64,000 bases of DNA from Prosthecobacter sp. (GCF_034366625.1 NZ_JAXMIH010000006.1:372001-436000), one strand, 5' to 3'. Shown: positions 36,965-46,299, counted from the first letter of the stretch. The notes: generated by a model from the sequence alone, not told the origin. Program-made: numbers and translations.

Positions 36965-37786
36965 TCACTCATGCCACGTCCGGGCGATGCGCTCGATGCT
37001 CAGCGCCTTGCCGGTGGCGGGATCGATGGTGATCAGGGCGCCATTGACGCGCACCGCGCCGCGACCAACGCCGAAGCGCGTGGGCATCATCGTGTGAAAA
37101 CGTTCGAGCACAGGCTCGATCTGGCTGCCGATGACGGAATCCATCGGGCCGCACATGCCGGCATCGCTTTGAAACGCGGTGCCCTTTGGCAGCACACGTT
37201 CATCAGCGGTGGGCACATGCGTGTGCGTGCCGACGACAGCGGAGACCTTGCCGTCGAGATGCCAGCCCATGGCGACTTTTTCGCTCGTGGCCTCAGCGTG
37301 GAAATCGACGAAGATCACCGGCGTCTCCTCACGGAGTTTTTCGACACAGGCGGCGATGGCGGGAAAGGGATTGTCGAGCTGCTGGTTCATGAACGTGCGC
37401 CCCTGCAGGTTCACCACGGCCACTTTGCACTTTTTTGACTCCAGCACGATGAAGCCGCTGCCCGGCGTGCCTGCGGGATAGTTCATCGGCCGCAGCATGC
37501 GCGGCTCCTCGCCGAGATAGGACACGATCTCCTTCTGATCCCAGATGTGATCCCCGCTCGTCACCACCGCCGCACCGGCGCGCATCAGGCTGATGGCGAT
37601 CTTCGGCGTGATGCCGCGGCCTCCGGCGGAGTTCTCGCCGTTCACGACGACGAAGTCGATTTTGAGCTCCTCTTTGAGCAAGGGCAGCAGCACGGCGACC
37701 GCCTTGCGCCCCGGTTCGCCCACCACATCGCCCAAAAAAAGCAGGCGGAACAGTCCGTCCGCAGGGTCAGCCGTGTTGTCGTTCAT
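36965..37786 (-). CDS. ymdB: YmdB-type metallophosphodiesterase
   Basis: A 273-residue cytoplasmic protein of the TIGR00282 metallophosphoesterase family. ATG 37786 (MNDNTADP) is used; the upstream in-frame extension lacks homology. LFLGDVVGEPGR, VVNGENSAGG, TSGDHIWDQ, DFHAEATSEK and VVGTHTHVPTAD are the dinuclear-metal motifs in the expected order. Bacillus YmdB hydrolyses 2',3'-cyclic nucleotides and influences development and biofilms. It is convergent with the sigma factor and divergent from the amidase gene. Confidence 0.93.
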   Translation of the reverse strand: MNDNTADPADGLFRLLFLGDVVGEPGRKAVAVLLPLLKEELKIDFVVVNGENSAGGRGITPKIAISLMRAGAAVVTSGDHIWDQKEIVSYLGEEPRMLRPMNYPAGTPGSGFIVLESKKCKVAVVNLQGRTFMNQQLDNPFPAIAACVEKLREETPVIFVDFHAEATSEKVAMGWHLDGKVSAVVGTHTHVPTADERVLPKGTAFQSDAGMCGPMDSVIGSQIEPVLERFHTMMPTRFGVGRGAVRVNGALITIDPATGKALSIERIARTWHE

Positions 37787-37840
37787 CGTGCCGCTACTTA
37801 GTAGATGATGAAGCCGGGGATCAAGTCTAGGATGCACTTT

Positions 37841-39262
37841 ATGATGAAACGAATGATGCGCGCTTGTTCGCCGGCGGCGGTCATGTTCGCGTGCTTGATG
37901 GCGACGCCGGGCATGACCCAGACGATCGCGCCCGCTCCACCACCTGCTGTTCCCTCAGCTCCGGCACCCGCGCTCACGCCTTCACAAATCACACCAGGCG
38001 CGGCTCCTGTGACGACGCCTCTGGTCGCTTCGCCCATCACTCCGCCCGTTGCACGGCTGGATCGCCTGAGTGCTCTCGGCACCAAGCCGGACTGGGCCAA
38101 ATTGCAGGCGTTTCATCAAACGCTGACGCGCGCCGAGTTTGAAGCCGTGATGCGGGATATTTATTCCGATCTTTCACCCCTGCCGCCGCCGTGGAAGCTG
38201 GAATCCGACGGTGTGGTGGTGAAAACCGGCGACCCTTCGAAGCCCGAAGCACGCATCGGCTTCGCCACCCGTGCGGAATCCCCCCTGCCCGGCACGCGCA
38301 CCTGGCGGCGTGCCGCCGAAATGCCGCCGCTCAAGGGCCGCCCGCCGTTGAGCGATGTCCACATCGCCATCGACCCCGGCCACATCGGCGGCGGTTATGC
38401 GCAGATGGAGGAGCGCTATTTGAGCTTCGCACCCGGCGAGGCCATCCAGGAAGGCCAGCTCACCCTCATCACCGCCCAGATCCTCGCCGAACGGCTCAAG
38501 GCCCTCGGGGCCTACGTCTCCCTCGTGCGCGACCGTACGGAGCCTGTCACCGACCGGCGTCCTGCCGACTTGGCCGATCCCGCGCGTCAAATCCTCACCG
38601 AGGCGGGCTTTCCGCAGCCGCAGGAGAACTACAACAATCTCACTGGCGATGCGAAGATCCTCACCGTGCAATGGCAGAGCGAGAAGCTCTTCTACCGCGT
38701 CAGCGAGATCCAGGCGCGGGCCAAAAAGGTCAACGAGACCATCAAGCCCGACGTCGTGCTCTGCCTGCACTTCAACGCCGAGGCCTGGGGCGATGCCACC
38801 GCGCCGCAGTTCTCACCGATGAATCACATGCATATCCTCGTGAACGGCTGCTACTCACCAGTGGAACTGGAGCAGCAGGACGTGCGCTTTGAGATGTTCC
38901 ATCGCCTGTTCTCACGCATTCACGAGGAGGAACTGCCGCTCGCAGAAGCCGTGGCCAATGGCATGCGGTCTGCGACGGAGCTGCCCGCCTATGTTTATAC
39001 CACGCCCAACGCACGCCACGTCGGCTCGAACGCCTATATCTATGCGCGCAACCTCCTCGCCAACCGCCTGTATCAGTGCCCGGTCGTTTACCTCGAACCT
39101 TTCGTCATGAATCACGAGGAAACCTACCGCCGCCTGCTCAACGGCCACTACCTCGGCCGCACGCTCACCGCCGGACGGCTGCAGACCAGCGCCGTCGAGG
39201 ACTACGTGCGCGGGATCGTGAGCGGCATCCTCGCTTATTATCAGAAACACCGTCCCTCATGA
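37841..39262 (+). CDS. N-acetylmuramoyl-L-alanine amidase (Amidase_3)
   Basis: A protein of about 473 residues; ATG 37841 is the chosen start, with others within 10 codons. A signal-like segment (CSPAAVMFACLMATPG) is followed by a Pro/Ala-rich linker and a region matching the Amidase_3 fold: IAIDPGHIGGG (zinc His), EGQLTLITAQILAERL (zinc Glu) and VVLCLHFNAEAWG (second His). It cleaves the amide bond between muramic acid and the stem peptide in the periplasm. Insertions after the last His make it longer than usual. Its stop overlaps the next start (ATGA), coupling it to the SDR-shikimate kinase fusion. Confidence 0.88.
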   Translation: MMKRMMRACSPAAVMFACLMATPGMTQTIAPAPPPAVPSAPAPALTPSQITPGAAPVTTPLVASPITPPVARLDRLSALGTKPDWAKLQAFHQTLTRAEFEAVMRDIYSDLSPLPPPWKLESDGVVVKTGDPSKPEARIGFATRAESPLPGTRTWRRAAEMPPLKGRPPLSDVHIAIDPGHIGGGYAQMEERYLSFAPGEAIQEGQLTLITAQILAERLKALGAYVSLVRDRTEPVTDRRPADLADPARQILTEAGFPQPQENYNNLTGDAKILTVQWQSEKLFYRVSEIQARAKKVNETIKPDVVLCLHFNAEAWGDATAPQFSPMNHMHILVNGCYSPVELEQQDVRFEMFHRLFSRIHEEELPLAEAVANGMRSATELPAYVYTTPNARHVGSNAYIYARNLLANRLYQCPVVYLEPFVMNHEETYRRLLNGHYLGRTLTAGRLQTSAVEDYVRGIVSGILAYYQKHRPS

Positions 39263-40695
39263 AGGTGCTCATCGCTGGTTGTGGTTTTGTTGGCGAACGT
39301 GCCGCCGATCTCCTTCACGCCGCCGGGCATGAGGTGATCGGTCTCACCCATTCGCCCGAATCCGCCGCACGTCTCGCCGCCAAACCCTGGCGCACCGAAG
39401 CCTGCGACATCTCGGATCGCGATTCCGTTGCCAAACTCAATGTCACCGGCATCGACGCCGTCATTCATTGCGCCAGTTCCAGCCGTGGCGGCGCCGAAAT
39501 GTATCAAGCCGTCTATGTCGATGGCATGCGCCATCTGGTGACGGCGTTTCCGCAGGCTTTCGCGCTCTACAGCAGCAGCAGCAGCGTCTATCCGCAGGTG
39601 AGCGGCGAAATCGTCGATGAAAGCAGCCCCGCTGAGCCGGAGCGCGACACAGGACGCTTGCTGCGTGAAGCTGAGAACATCGCATTAAACGCGGGTGGAG
39701 CCGTCGCCCGCCTCGCGGGTATTTACGGGCCGGAACGGTCCTTCGTTTTGAAAAACCTGCTCGAGGGCAAGGCGGCCATCGAAGGCAACAACGGCCAGGG
39801 TCGCCTGCTGAATCAAATTCATGCCGACGATGCCGCTGCCGCGCTCGCCCATATCGTCACACAACGTCTGGGCGGCATCTTCAACGTTGTCGATGACGCC
39901 CAGATGACGCAGAAGCAATGCTCCGAACGCTTGTGTGCTATCTTTGGCCTCAAACTGCCTCCCGTGCGCGAGCCCGATCCCAATCGCAAACGCGGCTGGA
40001 GCCACAAGCGCGTCTCCAACACCAAACTTCACGCATCAGGATGGAAGCCGCGATATCCAAGTTACTTTGATGCCCTGCGAGACGACCCCGATCTCGTCCC
40101 GTCCATCTTCAGCCTCGTTCAGGGTGCCAGCGAAGTTCCCCTGCCCCGCCAGCCGAACATCCTGCTCATCGGCCTCATGGGATCGGGAAAAACCACCGTC
40201 GGTCGCATCGTCGCCCAGATGATCGGCTTCCAGCTCGTCGATACCGATCATCTCATCGTCGAAACCGCCGGAAAGAGCATCCCCGACATCTTTGCCAGTG
40301 AAGGAGAGGCCGGATTCCGCCTGCGTGAATCCACGGCGCTGCGCTCATTGCTCGGCAGACGTGGCTGCGTCATCGCCACCGGCGGCGGCATCGTCACACA
40401 GCCGCGCAATCTGCCGCTCTTGCGTCATCTCGGTTACACCGTCTGGCTGGATGCCGATCCCGAGCGCCTCGCACGCCGCACCGCGATGAACTCCAACCGT
40501 CCGCTGCTCAACGGCGAGGAAAATCCCAAGGCCAAGCTCGAACGGCTCCTCGCCGAGCGCAAACCACTCTACAAATCCCTCGCCGACCTGCGCATCCAGA
40601 CCGCCGAACTCACGCCGCAGGAGACCGCTTATGGCGTCATGGAAAGCGCCCGCGTGTTCTTCGCCCGTCGGCAGAAACTCGAATCAGTGGGCTGA
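39259..40695 (+). CDS. aroK: fusion of an SDR-like (YeeZ-type) protein with shikimate kinase
   Basis: A 478-residue two-domain protein. Residues 1-280 are an extended-SDR Rossmann domain: GCGFVG at 7-12, DAVIHCAS and a NAD-binding pattern, but the usual Tyr-x-x-x-Lys is replaced by GRLLREAE (132-139), as in YeeZ proteins. Residues about 298-478 are a complete shikimate kinase: Walker A GLMGSGKT at 305-312, DTD at 328-330, Arg354, GGG at 375-377 and the lid Arg in NRPLL. It phosphorylates shikimate to shikimate-3-phosphate, in the aromatic pathway. Since the kinase half is complete it is probably the cell's working enzyme; the front domain's role is unknown. ATGA overlap with the amidase. Confidence 0.88.
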   Translation: MKVLIAGCGFVGERAADLLHAAGHEVIGLTHSPESAARLAAKPWRTEACDISDRDSVAKLNVTGIDAVIHCASSSRGGAEMYQAVYVDGMRHLVTAFPQAFALYSSSSSVYPQVSGEIVDESSPAEPERDTGRLLREAENIALNAGGAVARLAGIYGPERSFVLKNLLEGKAAIEGNNGQGRLLNQIHADDAAAALAHIVTQRLGGIFNVVDDAQMTQKQCSERLCAIFGLKLPPVREPDPNRKRGWSHKRVSNTKLHASGWKPRYPSYFDALRDDPDLVPSIFSLVQGASEVPLPRQPNILLIGLMGSGKTTVGRIVAQMIGFQLVDTDHLIVETAGKSIPDIFASEGEAGFRLRESTALRSLLGRRGCVIATGGGIVTQPRNLPLLRHLGYTVWLDADPERLARRTAMNSNRPLLNGEENPKAKLERLLAERKPLYKSLADLRIQTAELTPQETAYGVMESARVFFARRQKLESVG

Positions 40696-41673
40696 AAAAC
40701 TCAACTCCAACTGATCCTCCGCGCCCAGCGCCCGCGCATCATGCCCGCGTGCGCGCAATTCCGCCGCAAACTCCCGCGTCGAGCCATGCACCAGGTAAAT
40801 CCGGCGCGGCTGCACCCGTTCGACCGTCTCGTGCAGCTCGGGATGATCCGCGTGATCGCTCAGCGCAAACACCGCATCGACGCCATAGCGATACTTCGCG
40901 CTCGATTGCAACGCCCAGCCCGACAGCATCGCCGTGCGGATCTTGGGCAGCTCGATTTTCGCACCCGGCGGAAACACCAGCACATGCCATGCGGCCTCCT
41001 CCGCGTTGAAAAGCCGCCACTTCGGCAAAGCGCCCAGATGCGGAGCCAGCACCTCCGTGATCTGCGCCACACTCGGATGCACCATCACCGGCAGCTCCAC
41101 AGCTCGCAACGCACACAGAATCTCCTGCGCCTTACCGAGTGAATAACCCAGCAGCACCGGAATGCCTCCGTCACTCAACGTTTCACGCACAAACGCCAGC
41201 ATTTGCGCGATCACCTCCTCCGCAGGCGGAAAACGATACTTTGGCAGGCCAAACGTCGTCTCCATGATCAGCGTGTCCGCCTGCATCAGCTCACAACGTT
41301 CCGCGCTCAAGCCCTGCCGCAGCTTGTAGTCGCCCGTGTAGAGCAGCGTGGCTCCATCCGACTTCCGCGTCAGATGCAGCATCGCCGATCCTGTGATGTG
41401 CCCCGCCGGCAGCAGCCGCAGCTCCCAGCCTTCCCATTCAAGCACCCCACGCATCGGCAGCGCCTGCACCACGCCGGATTTCTTCACCACCTTCCTCACC
41501 GCCATGATTTGATGCGTGATTTCCGAACAAAACGTCAGATCATGCCGCGCCACATGATCGCTGTGCGCATGCGAAACAAACGCCCGCCTCACCCCAAAGT
41601 GTGGATCAAGCCACAAATCCGCCTCTGGGAGGTAAATCCCCTTCGGATGGGTGACTGTGATCAGCGGAGGCAT
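40684..41673 (-). CDS. metallo-beta-lactamase-fold hydrolase, ligase-associated exonuclease-like
   Basis: A 329-residue protein; ATG 41673 is chosen, with another 12 bases upstream possible. HAHSDHVA (motif II), LPAGHITGSAML, LYTGDYK and ALSDHADHPEL fit the beta-CASP/MBL nuclease group. The opening segment (GIYLPEADLWLDP) resembles the ligase-associated DNA exonucleases rather than RNase J. Genes for such proteins often accompany ATP-dependent DNA ligase in repair operons, but no ligase is next to it here. It overlaps the convergent kinase-fusion gene by 12 bases at the 3' ends and is divergent from the FAD oxidase gene. Confidence 0.8.
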   Translation of the reverse strand: MPPLITVTHPKGIYLPEADLWLDPHFGVRRAFVSHAHSDHVARHDLTFCSEITHQIMAVRKVVKKSGVVQALPMRGVLEWEGWELRLLPAGHITGSAMLHLTRKSDGATLLYTGDYKLRQGLSAERCELMQADTLIMETTFGLPKYRFPPAEEVIAQMLAFVRETLSDGGIPVLLGYSLGKAQEILCALRAVELPVMVHPSVAQITEVLAPHLGALPKWRLFNAEEAAWHVLVFPPGAKIELPKIRTAMLSGWALQSSAKYRYGVDAVFALSDHADHPELHETVERVQPRRIYLVHGSTREFAAELRARGHDARALGAEDQLELSFSAH

Positions 41674-41727
41674 GGGGAATCGCATTCTACGCGTTGCGCG
41701 AACGCTACGCTTCGCCAGTCTCCTCGG

Positions 41728-43101
41728 ATGGCCTCTCTCGCCGATCAACTCGTTTCCCTCCTCGGTCCCGACCGCGTTTCCGTCACGCAGGCGGACCTCG
41801 CCACGCACAGCACGGACAAATGGTTCGCCTCCAACGCGCCCGACGTCGTCGTACATGCCCAAAGCACTGAAGATGTCTCCAAAACGCTGCGCTTCGCGAA
41901 TGAGCACAAGATTCCTGTGACGCCGCAAGGTGCTCGCGTCGGCTATGTCGGCGGTGCGGTGCCGTTGAAGGGAGGCATCGCGCTTTCGGTGACCCGCATG
42001 AACAAGATCAAGGAGATCGCGCTGGAGGACGGCGTGGCTGTCGTCGAGCCGGGTGTGATCACGGGAGATTTGCAGGCTGCGGTACGCAAACTCGGTTGGT
42101 TTTATCCACCCGACCCGGCTTCGCTCAAAGAATGCAGCCTGGGCGGTAACATCGCCACCAACGCCGGTGGGCCCCGCTGCCTGAAATATGGCGTCACCCG
42201 GCACTATGTGCTCGGTTTGGAGGCGGTGCTCGCAGACGGTTCGATTGTGAAAGCGGGCGGGCGTTGTCACAAAAACAAGACCGGTTTCGATCTCGTCGGC
42301 CTCATGGTCGGCAGCGAGGGCATGCTCGGTGTCGTCACCGAGGCCACGCTGCGGCTGATTCCACATCCGCCGATGCGCGCAATGCTTTCCGCTGGTTTCA
42401 ATTCGTTCGCCGAGGCCGCGAATGCCGTGCAGCGCATCCTCGGCAGCGGTTTCCTGCCCAGCGCCCTCGAAATCGCCGACAAGTTCACGCTGCGTGCCGC
42501 CCGCGAGTATCTCGGTGCTTCCGTCACGCCTGATGGCGATGCGCATCTACTCGTCGAGATCGACGGCCAGGCCGATTCGGTCAAAGGCGAGCTGCAACAG
42601 CTCGCGAAGCTCGTGCGCGAGCTCGGCTGCATCTGTTTGCAGGAAGCGATGGGCGAGGAAGCCTGCGAGGCGTTCTGGAAATTGCGCCGCGAGTTCAGTT
42701 ATAGCCTGCGGAACACCGGTTTGATCAAACTGAACGAGGATATCGTTGTGCCACGCGGCAAACTCGTTGAACTCGTCGATTTCGCCGAGCAGTTGCAGGC
42801 CGAGTTCGGTTTCCCCGTCGCCAGCTTTGGACACGCGGGCGATGGAAACATTCACGTGAACATCATGGTGCCCACCATGGACGATGCCGCGATCCGCGAA
42901 CGCGCCGAGGCCGCGCTCGACCGCCTGTTCCATCAAATCATCGCCTGGAACGGCGCGATCACTGGTGAACACGGCATCGGCATCGCCAAAAAACGCTGGT
43001 GGCGTGAGGCCGTCTCTCCTGCCGCGCATGAAACGCACCTGCGGCTGAAAGCGGCCCTCGATCCGAACGGGATTCTGAACCCTGGGAAGTTTCTCGATTG
43101 A
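41728..43101 (+). CDS. FAD-linked oxidase, glycolate-oxidase (GlcD)-like
   Basis: A 457-residue protein. The FAD-binding PCMH domain covers about 40-215 (VTPQGARVGYVGGAVPLKGG, SLKECSLGGNIATNAGG) and the C-terminal oxidase domain about 220-455, with SFGHAGDGNIHVNI and GAITGEHGIGIAKKRW. This is the GlcD/D-lactate dehydrogenase group, oxidising 2-hydroxyacids and passing electrons to GlcF or the quinone pool. No glcE/glcF partner is adjacent. Start ATG 41728 is chosen because upstream sequence is not homologous. A 338-base repeat-rich gap follows. Confidence 0.92.
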   Translation: MASLADQLVSLLGPDRVSVTQADLATHSTDKWFASNAPDVVVHAQSTEDVSKTLRFANEHKIPVTPQGARVGYVGGAVPLKGGIALSVTRMNKIKEIALEDGVAVVEPGVITGDLQAAVRKLGWFYPPDPASLKECSLGGNIATNAGGPRCLKYGVTRHYVLGLEAVLADGSIVKAGGRCHKNKTGFDLVGLMVGSEGMLGVVTEATLRLIPHPPMRAMLSAGFNSFAEAANAVQRILGSGFLPSALEIADKFTLRAAREYLGASVTPDGDAHLLVEIDGQADSVKGELQQLAKLVRELGCICLQEAMGEEACEAFWKLRREFSYSLRNTGLIKLNEDIVVPRGKLVELVDFAEQLQAEFGFPVASFGHAGDGNIHVNIMVPTMDDAAIRERAEAALDRLFHQIIAWNGAITGEHGIGIAKKRWWREAVSPAAHETHLRLKAALDPNGILNPGKFLD

Positions 43102-43110
43102 ATGAAGTTC

Positions 43111-43370
43111 GATCCCGGAGGGATCAAAGAAGGTAGCCGGTGGTCGAAGCCGCGAAGCGGCTGAACACCACCGGACAAGGCGAAAACACCTCGTCGCCCT
43201 CAAGGGCGCATCCCGGAGGGATGCAAGAAGCCGTCAAAGGCTCCTCGTTCACGTCAAATTCGCAACGCTTCTCGCATGCCTCCGGCATGCGTCCTTGGGA
43301 GTGTTCGCTGTCGCGACTTGATCCAGGGGTCTTTGACCCCTGGCTACCCTCTTTGATCCCCTGCGGGATC
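43111..43370. repeat. array of palindromic hairpins in a 338-base gap
   Basis: Perfect stems in order: GATCCC-GGA-GGGATC (43111-43125); a nested CCGGTGGT...ACCACCGG enclosing AGCCGC/GCGGCT (43137-43174); CGCCCT/AGGGCG (43195-43208); GCATCCC-GGA-GGGATGC (43208-43224); GCATGCC-TCC-GGCATGC (43274-43290); CCAGGGGTC-TTT-GACCCCTGG (43323-43343); GATCCC/GGGATC (43355-43370). The shared CCCGGAGGGAT core marks them as copies of one repeat family. No gene is visible in 43102-43439. Confidence 0.85.
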
Positions 43371-43439
43371 GTGAATGATTTTGCAAACAGTCGCTGCCTG
43401 CAAGATCATCCGCCTCCACGTTGTTCCCTGCCAACCACC

Positions 43440-44702
43440 ATGACCAAACTGCTTATCTCCACCCTGTTGCTCGCGCTACCGCTGTGCGCCGCCGACCTGA
43501 AGTTCAAAAAGCTCACGCTCTCCAACGAGTTCTGGTGCGAAGGCGCGCACTTCGCGGATTTTGACCAAGACGGGAACAACGACATCTGCGCGGGGCCGTT
43601 TGTGTGGTGGGGGCCGGAATTCAAGGAGCGTTCCGCTTACAGCGCGCCGAAGGCTGAGCGCAACAAGCCGCTGACGGACGAGCAGTACGTTCCGAATCAC
43701 GCGAAGTTCATCGAGTCCGCGCCTGAGTACAAAGGCAAGGCCGTCGATCCGCTCGGCTATTCCGATTACTTCCTCAGCTACACGCACGACTTCAACGCGG
43801 ACGGCAAGATGGACATCCTCGTGTTCTCCTGGCCGGGCGACATCACGGCCTGGTATGAGAATCCCGGCAAGCGCACCACCGAAGCGTGGAAGCGTCACAT
43901 CATTTTCGACGTGACGGACAATGAATCCCCGCAACTCGGCGACATGGACGGCGATGGCAAACCCGAGCTGATCTGCCACACGGGTGGCCGCCTTGGCTAT
44001 GCATCCCTAGACTGGGCGAATCCCACGCAACGGGGAACCTATCACGCCATCGCCAAGCCGGACATCAAGCGCTACTTCCGCTACACGCATGGCTACGGCT
44101 TCGGCGACATCAATGGCGACAAGCGTCCTGACATCCTCGACAAGGACGGCTGGCGCGAGCAGCCGGGCACGGCTTCGGAAGAGTGGGCATTCCATGAAGT
44201 GCCTTTTGCCCCTGCCGGTGCCCGCGGTGGTTCGCAGATGCAGGTCTATGATGTGAATGGCGATGGCCGCAACGACGTGCTCACGAGCTGGGACGCGCAT
44301 GGCTACGGCTTCGCTTGGTATGAGCAGAAGGCTGATGGAAGCTTCGCCACGCATCAGATTCTCGGTGAGAAGCCGGAGGACAGCCCGCACGGCGTGAAGT
44401 TCACCCAAACCCACGCCACCACGCTGGCGGATGTCGATGGCGACGGCGTGCTCGATCTCATCACCGGCAAGCGCTACTGGGCGCACGGCCCAAACAAGGA
44501 CGCCGAACCCGCTGCGCCCGCCGTTTTGTATTGGTTCCAGATCAAACGCGATGGCAAAGGCAGCGCTGATTTGATTCCGCATCAAATCGACAACGACAGC
44601 GGTGTCGGCACCCAGGTTTCCGCCGGTGACGTGAACAAGGACGGCAAGACCGATGTGATCGTCGGCAACAAGAAGGGCGTGTTTGTCTTCTTGCAGGAAT
44701 AA
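43440..44702 (+). CDS. secreted VCBS/FG-GAP repeat protein
   Basis: A 420-residue protein with a signal peptide (MTKLLISTLLLALPLCAA). At least six FG-GAP/VCBS units are visible, each with an Asp-rich calcium loop: DFDQDGNNDICAG, DFNADGKMDILVF, DMDGDGKPELICH, DINGDKRPDILDK, DVNGDGRNDVLTS, DVDGDGVLDLITG and DVNKDGKTDVIVG. They make a seven-bladed integrin-alpha-like propeller. The protein is exported and probably binds a ligand or polysaccharide; no catalytic site is seen. It is preceded by the hairpin array and followed by fmt on the other strand with six bases between stops. Confidence 0.88.
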   Translation: MTKLLISTLLLALPLCAADLKFKKLTLSNEFWCEGAHFADFDQDGNNDICAGPFVWWGPEFKERSAYSAPKAERNKPLTDEQYVPNHAKFIESAPEYKGKAVDPLGYSDYFLSYTHDFNADGKMDILVFSWPGDITAWYENPGKRTTEAWKRHIIFDVTDNESPQLGDMDGDGKPELICHTGGRLGYASLDWANPTQRGTYHAIAKPDIKRYFRYTHGYGFGDINGDKRPDILDKDGWREQPGTASEEWAFHEVPFAPAGARGGSQMQVYDVNGDGRNDVLTSWDAHGYGFAWYEQKADGSFATHQILGEKPEDSPHGVKFTQTHATTLADVDGDGVLDLITGKRYWAHGPNKDAEPAAPAVLYWFQIKRDGKGSADLIPHQIDNDSGVGTQVSAGDVNKDGKTDVIVGNKKGVFVFLQE

Positions 44703-44708
44703 TCCGGC

Positions 44709-45638
44709 CTACAACAACACATCGCCCGCTTGCAGCGGGTGCCCGCGCAAGAAGTCGGCGGCAGACAAACGTCTGCTGCCTTCGATTTGGACTTCGAGCA
44801 GGTTCAGCAGGCCGCTGCCGCAGCTCACGACGATGCCGTTGGCATCAGCACTGACAATCGTGCCGGGTGATGGGCAGACTTCGGCATCGGGGATGACTTG
44901 AGCACGATGGATCTTCATCTGTGCATCCTTGAGCACGCAGGAAGTGCCTGGCCACGGCGTGAACGCGCGAATGAGACGGTCGAGTTCGATGGCGGGACGA
45001 TTCCAGTCGATGCGGCCGTCCTGGCGGGTGAGTTTGCGAACATGCGTGGCCTCGGCGTCGTTTTGCTTCTCACGCGGTGGGTTGCCCGAGGCGAGGAGAT
45101 CGAGCGCTTCTTCGAGCGCGGCGGGGGCTTGAAGCGCAAGCTTGTCATGCAGGCTGCCGCCAGTGTCGTCAGCGGCGATGGGCAGGCGCTTCATCAGCAG
45201 GATGTCGCCGGTATCGAGGCCTTCATCCATGAACATGATGGTGACGCCGGTTTCTGTGTCGCCATCGCGAATCGCGGCCTGAATGGGAGCGGCACCGCGG
45301 TGACGGGGCAACAGCGAGGCATGGATGTTCAGGCAGCCGAATCTCGGCACGTCGAGCACAGCGCGGGACAAAATCTGGCCGTATGCCACGACGACGGCGA
45401 CATCGGCGTTGAAAGCCTTCAACTCCTCGACGGCATGACGAATTTTAGGCGGTTGGATGACGTGAATGCCTGCGGCGAGCGCACACACTTTGATCTGTGG
45501 CGGGGTGAGCACCTGTTTGCGGCCCACGGGCTTGTCCGGCTGCGTGACGACGCCGACGACTTCGTGTTTGGTCGTGTTGAGCAGCCATTCCAACGAGGGA
45601 AGGCCGATGTCGCCGGTGCCGATGAAGAGGACGCGCAT
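44709..45638 (-). CDS. fmt: methionyl-tRNA formyltransferase
   Basis: A 309-residue enzyme adding a formyl group to initiator Met-tRNA from 10-formyl-THF. The N-terminal formyltransferase fold starts MRVLFIGTGDIGLPSL; NIHASLLPRHRGAAPIQAAI holds the catalytic Asn-His pair, and DEGLDTGDIL the Asp. The C-terminal OB-like domain begins around residue 205 (ACSFTPWPGT-like region). The usual partner def is not next to it. It follows the adenylate-kinase-like gene by seven bases. Confidence 0.95.
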   Translation of the reverse strand: MRVLFIGTGDIGLPSLEWLLNTTKHEVVGVVTQPDKPVGRKQVLTPPQIKVCALAAGIHVIQPPKIRHAVEELKAFNADVAVVVAYGQILSRAVLDVPRFGCLNIHASLLPRHRGAAPIQAAIRDGDTETGVTIMFMDEGLDTGDILLMKRLPIAADDTGGSLHDKLALQAPAALEEALDLLASGNPPREKQNDAEATHVRKLTRQDGRIDWNRPAIELDRLIRAFTPWPGTSCVLKDAQMKIHRAQVIPDAEVCPSPGTIVSADANGIVVSCGSGLLNLLEVQIEGSRRLSAADFLRGHPLQAGDVLL

Positions 45639-45645
45639 CGCAGCA

Positions 45646-46281
45646 CTAGATCCGCAGCTTTTCCTGCTCGCGCCAGACTTCCAGGGTCATGACGCTGCCG
45701 AGGATGTCGTAGAGCACCTTGGCGGGTGACTGGCTGGCGTCGATATCGACGATGCGTTCGCCTGCGTAGTGATCGAGGATCGGCTTGGTTTCGGCTTCGT
45801 AGGTGGCAAAGCGGTTTTGAATCACGCTTTCGTTCGCATCATCGAAGCGGTTGTCCTTGAGCGCGCGTTTGCGCAGGCGGCGGGCCAGTTCGGTACGGTC
45901 GGGACAAGAGAGGTGGAAAACTTTGAGCACCTCGATGTCCTCTTCCATGTATTTGGCCTGCTCGACATTGCGCGGGATGCCGTCGAGCACGAGGAAGTCG
46001 ATCTCGGGCTTGAACTGATGGGAATCCACTCGCTGAATGATGTTCGCGCGCCAGAGCTGCACGGTCACATCGTCAGGCACGAGCTCGCCACGGCTGGAGT
46101 ATTCGACAAACTTCTGGCCGAGCGTCGTGCGGGTGTCGAGGGAGCGAAAAACGTCTCCACAAGCGAGGTGGTGAAAACGGGGGATGGAACCAAGCACCTT
46201 GCCCTGCGTGCCCTTGCCGCTGCCAGGAGCGCCGAGGATGAGGAAGGTGCGGAAACGTGCGGTTTTTTTGTCGTCGGACAT
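45646..46281 (-). CDS. adenylate-kinase-family nucleotide kinase
   Basis: A 211-residue protein with P-loop GAPGSGKGT at about 18-26, CGDVFRSLD, DGIPRNVEQAKYM and RLRKRALKDNRFDD, the order expected of adenylate kinase. The LID is short with no zinc-Cys set, so it is the short bacterial form. It would interconvert ATP, ADP and AMP; a second adk may exist elsewhere since some phyla keep divergent copies. It lies seven bases before fmt and 18 bases after the GT9 gene on the same strand. Confidence 0.85.
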   Translation of the reverse strand: MSDDKKTARFRTFLILGAPGSGKGTQGKVLGSIPRFHHLACGDVFRSLDTRTTLGQKFVEYSSRGELVPDDVTVQLWRANIIQRVDSHQFKPEIDFLVLDGIPRNVEQAKYMEEDIEVLKVFHLSCPDRTELARRLRKRALKDNRFDDANESVIQNRFATYEAETKPILDHYAGERIVDIDASQSPAKVLYDILGSVMTLEVWREQEKLRI

Positions 46282-46299
46282 GAGAGAGATGCTAACACG

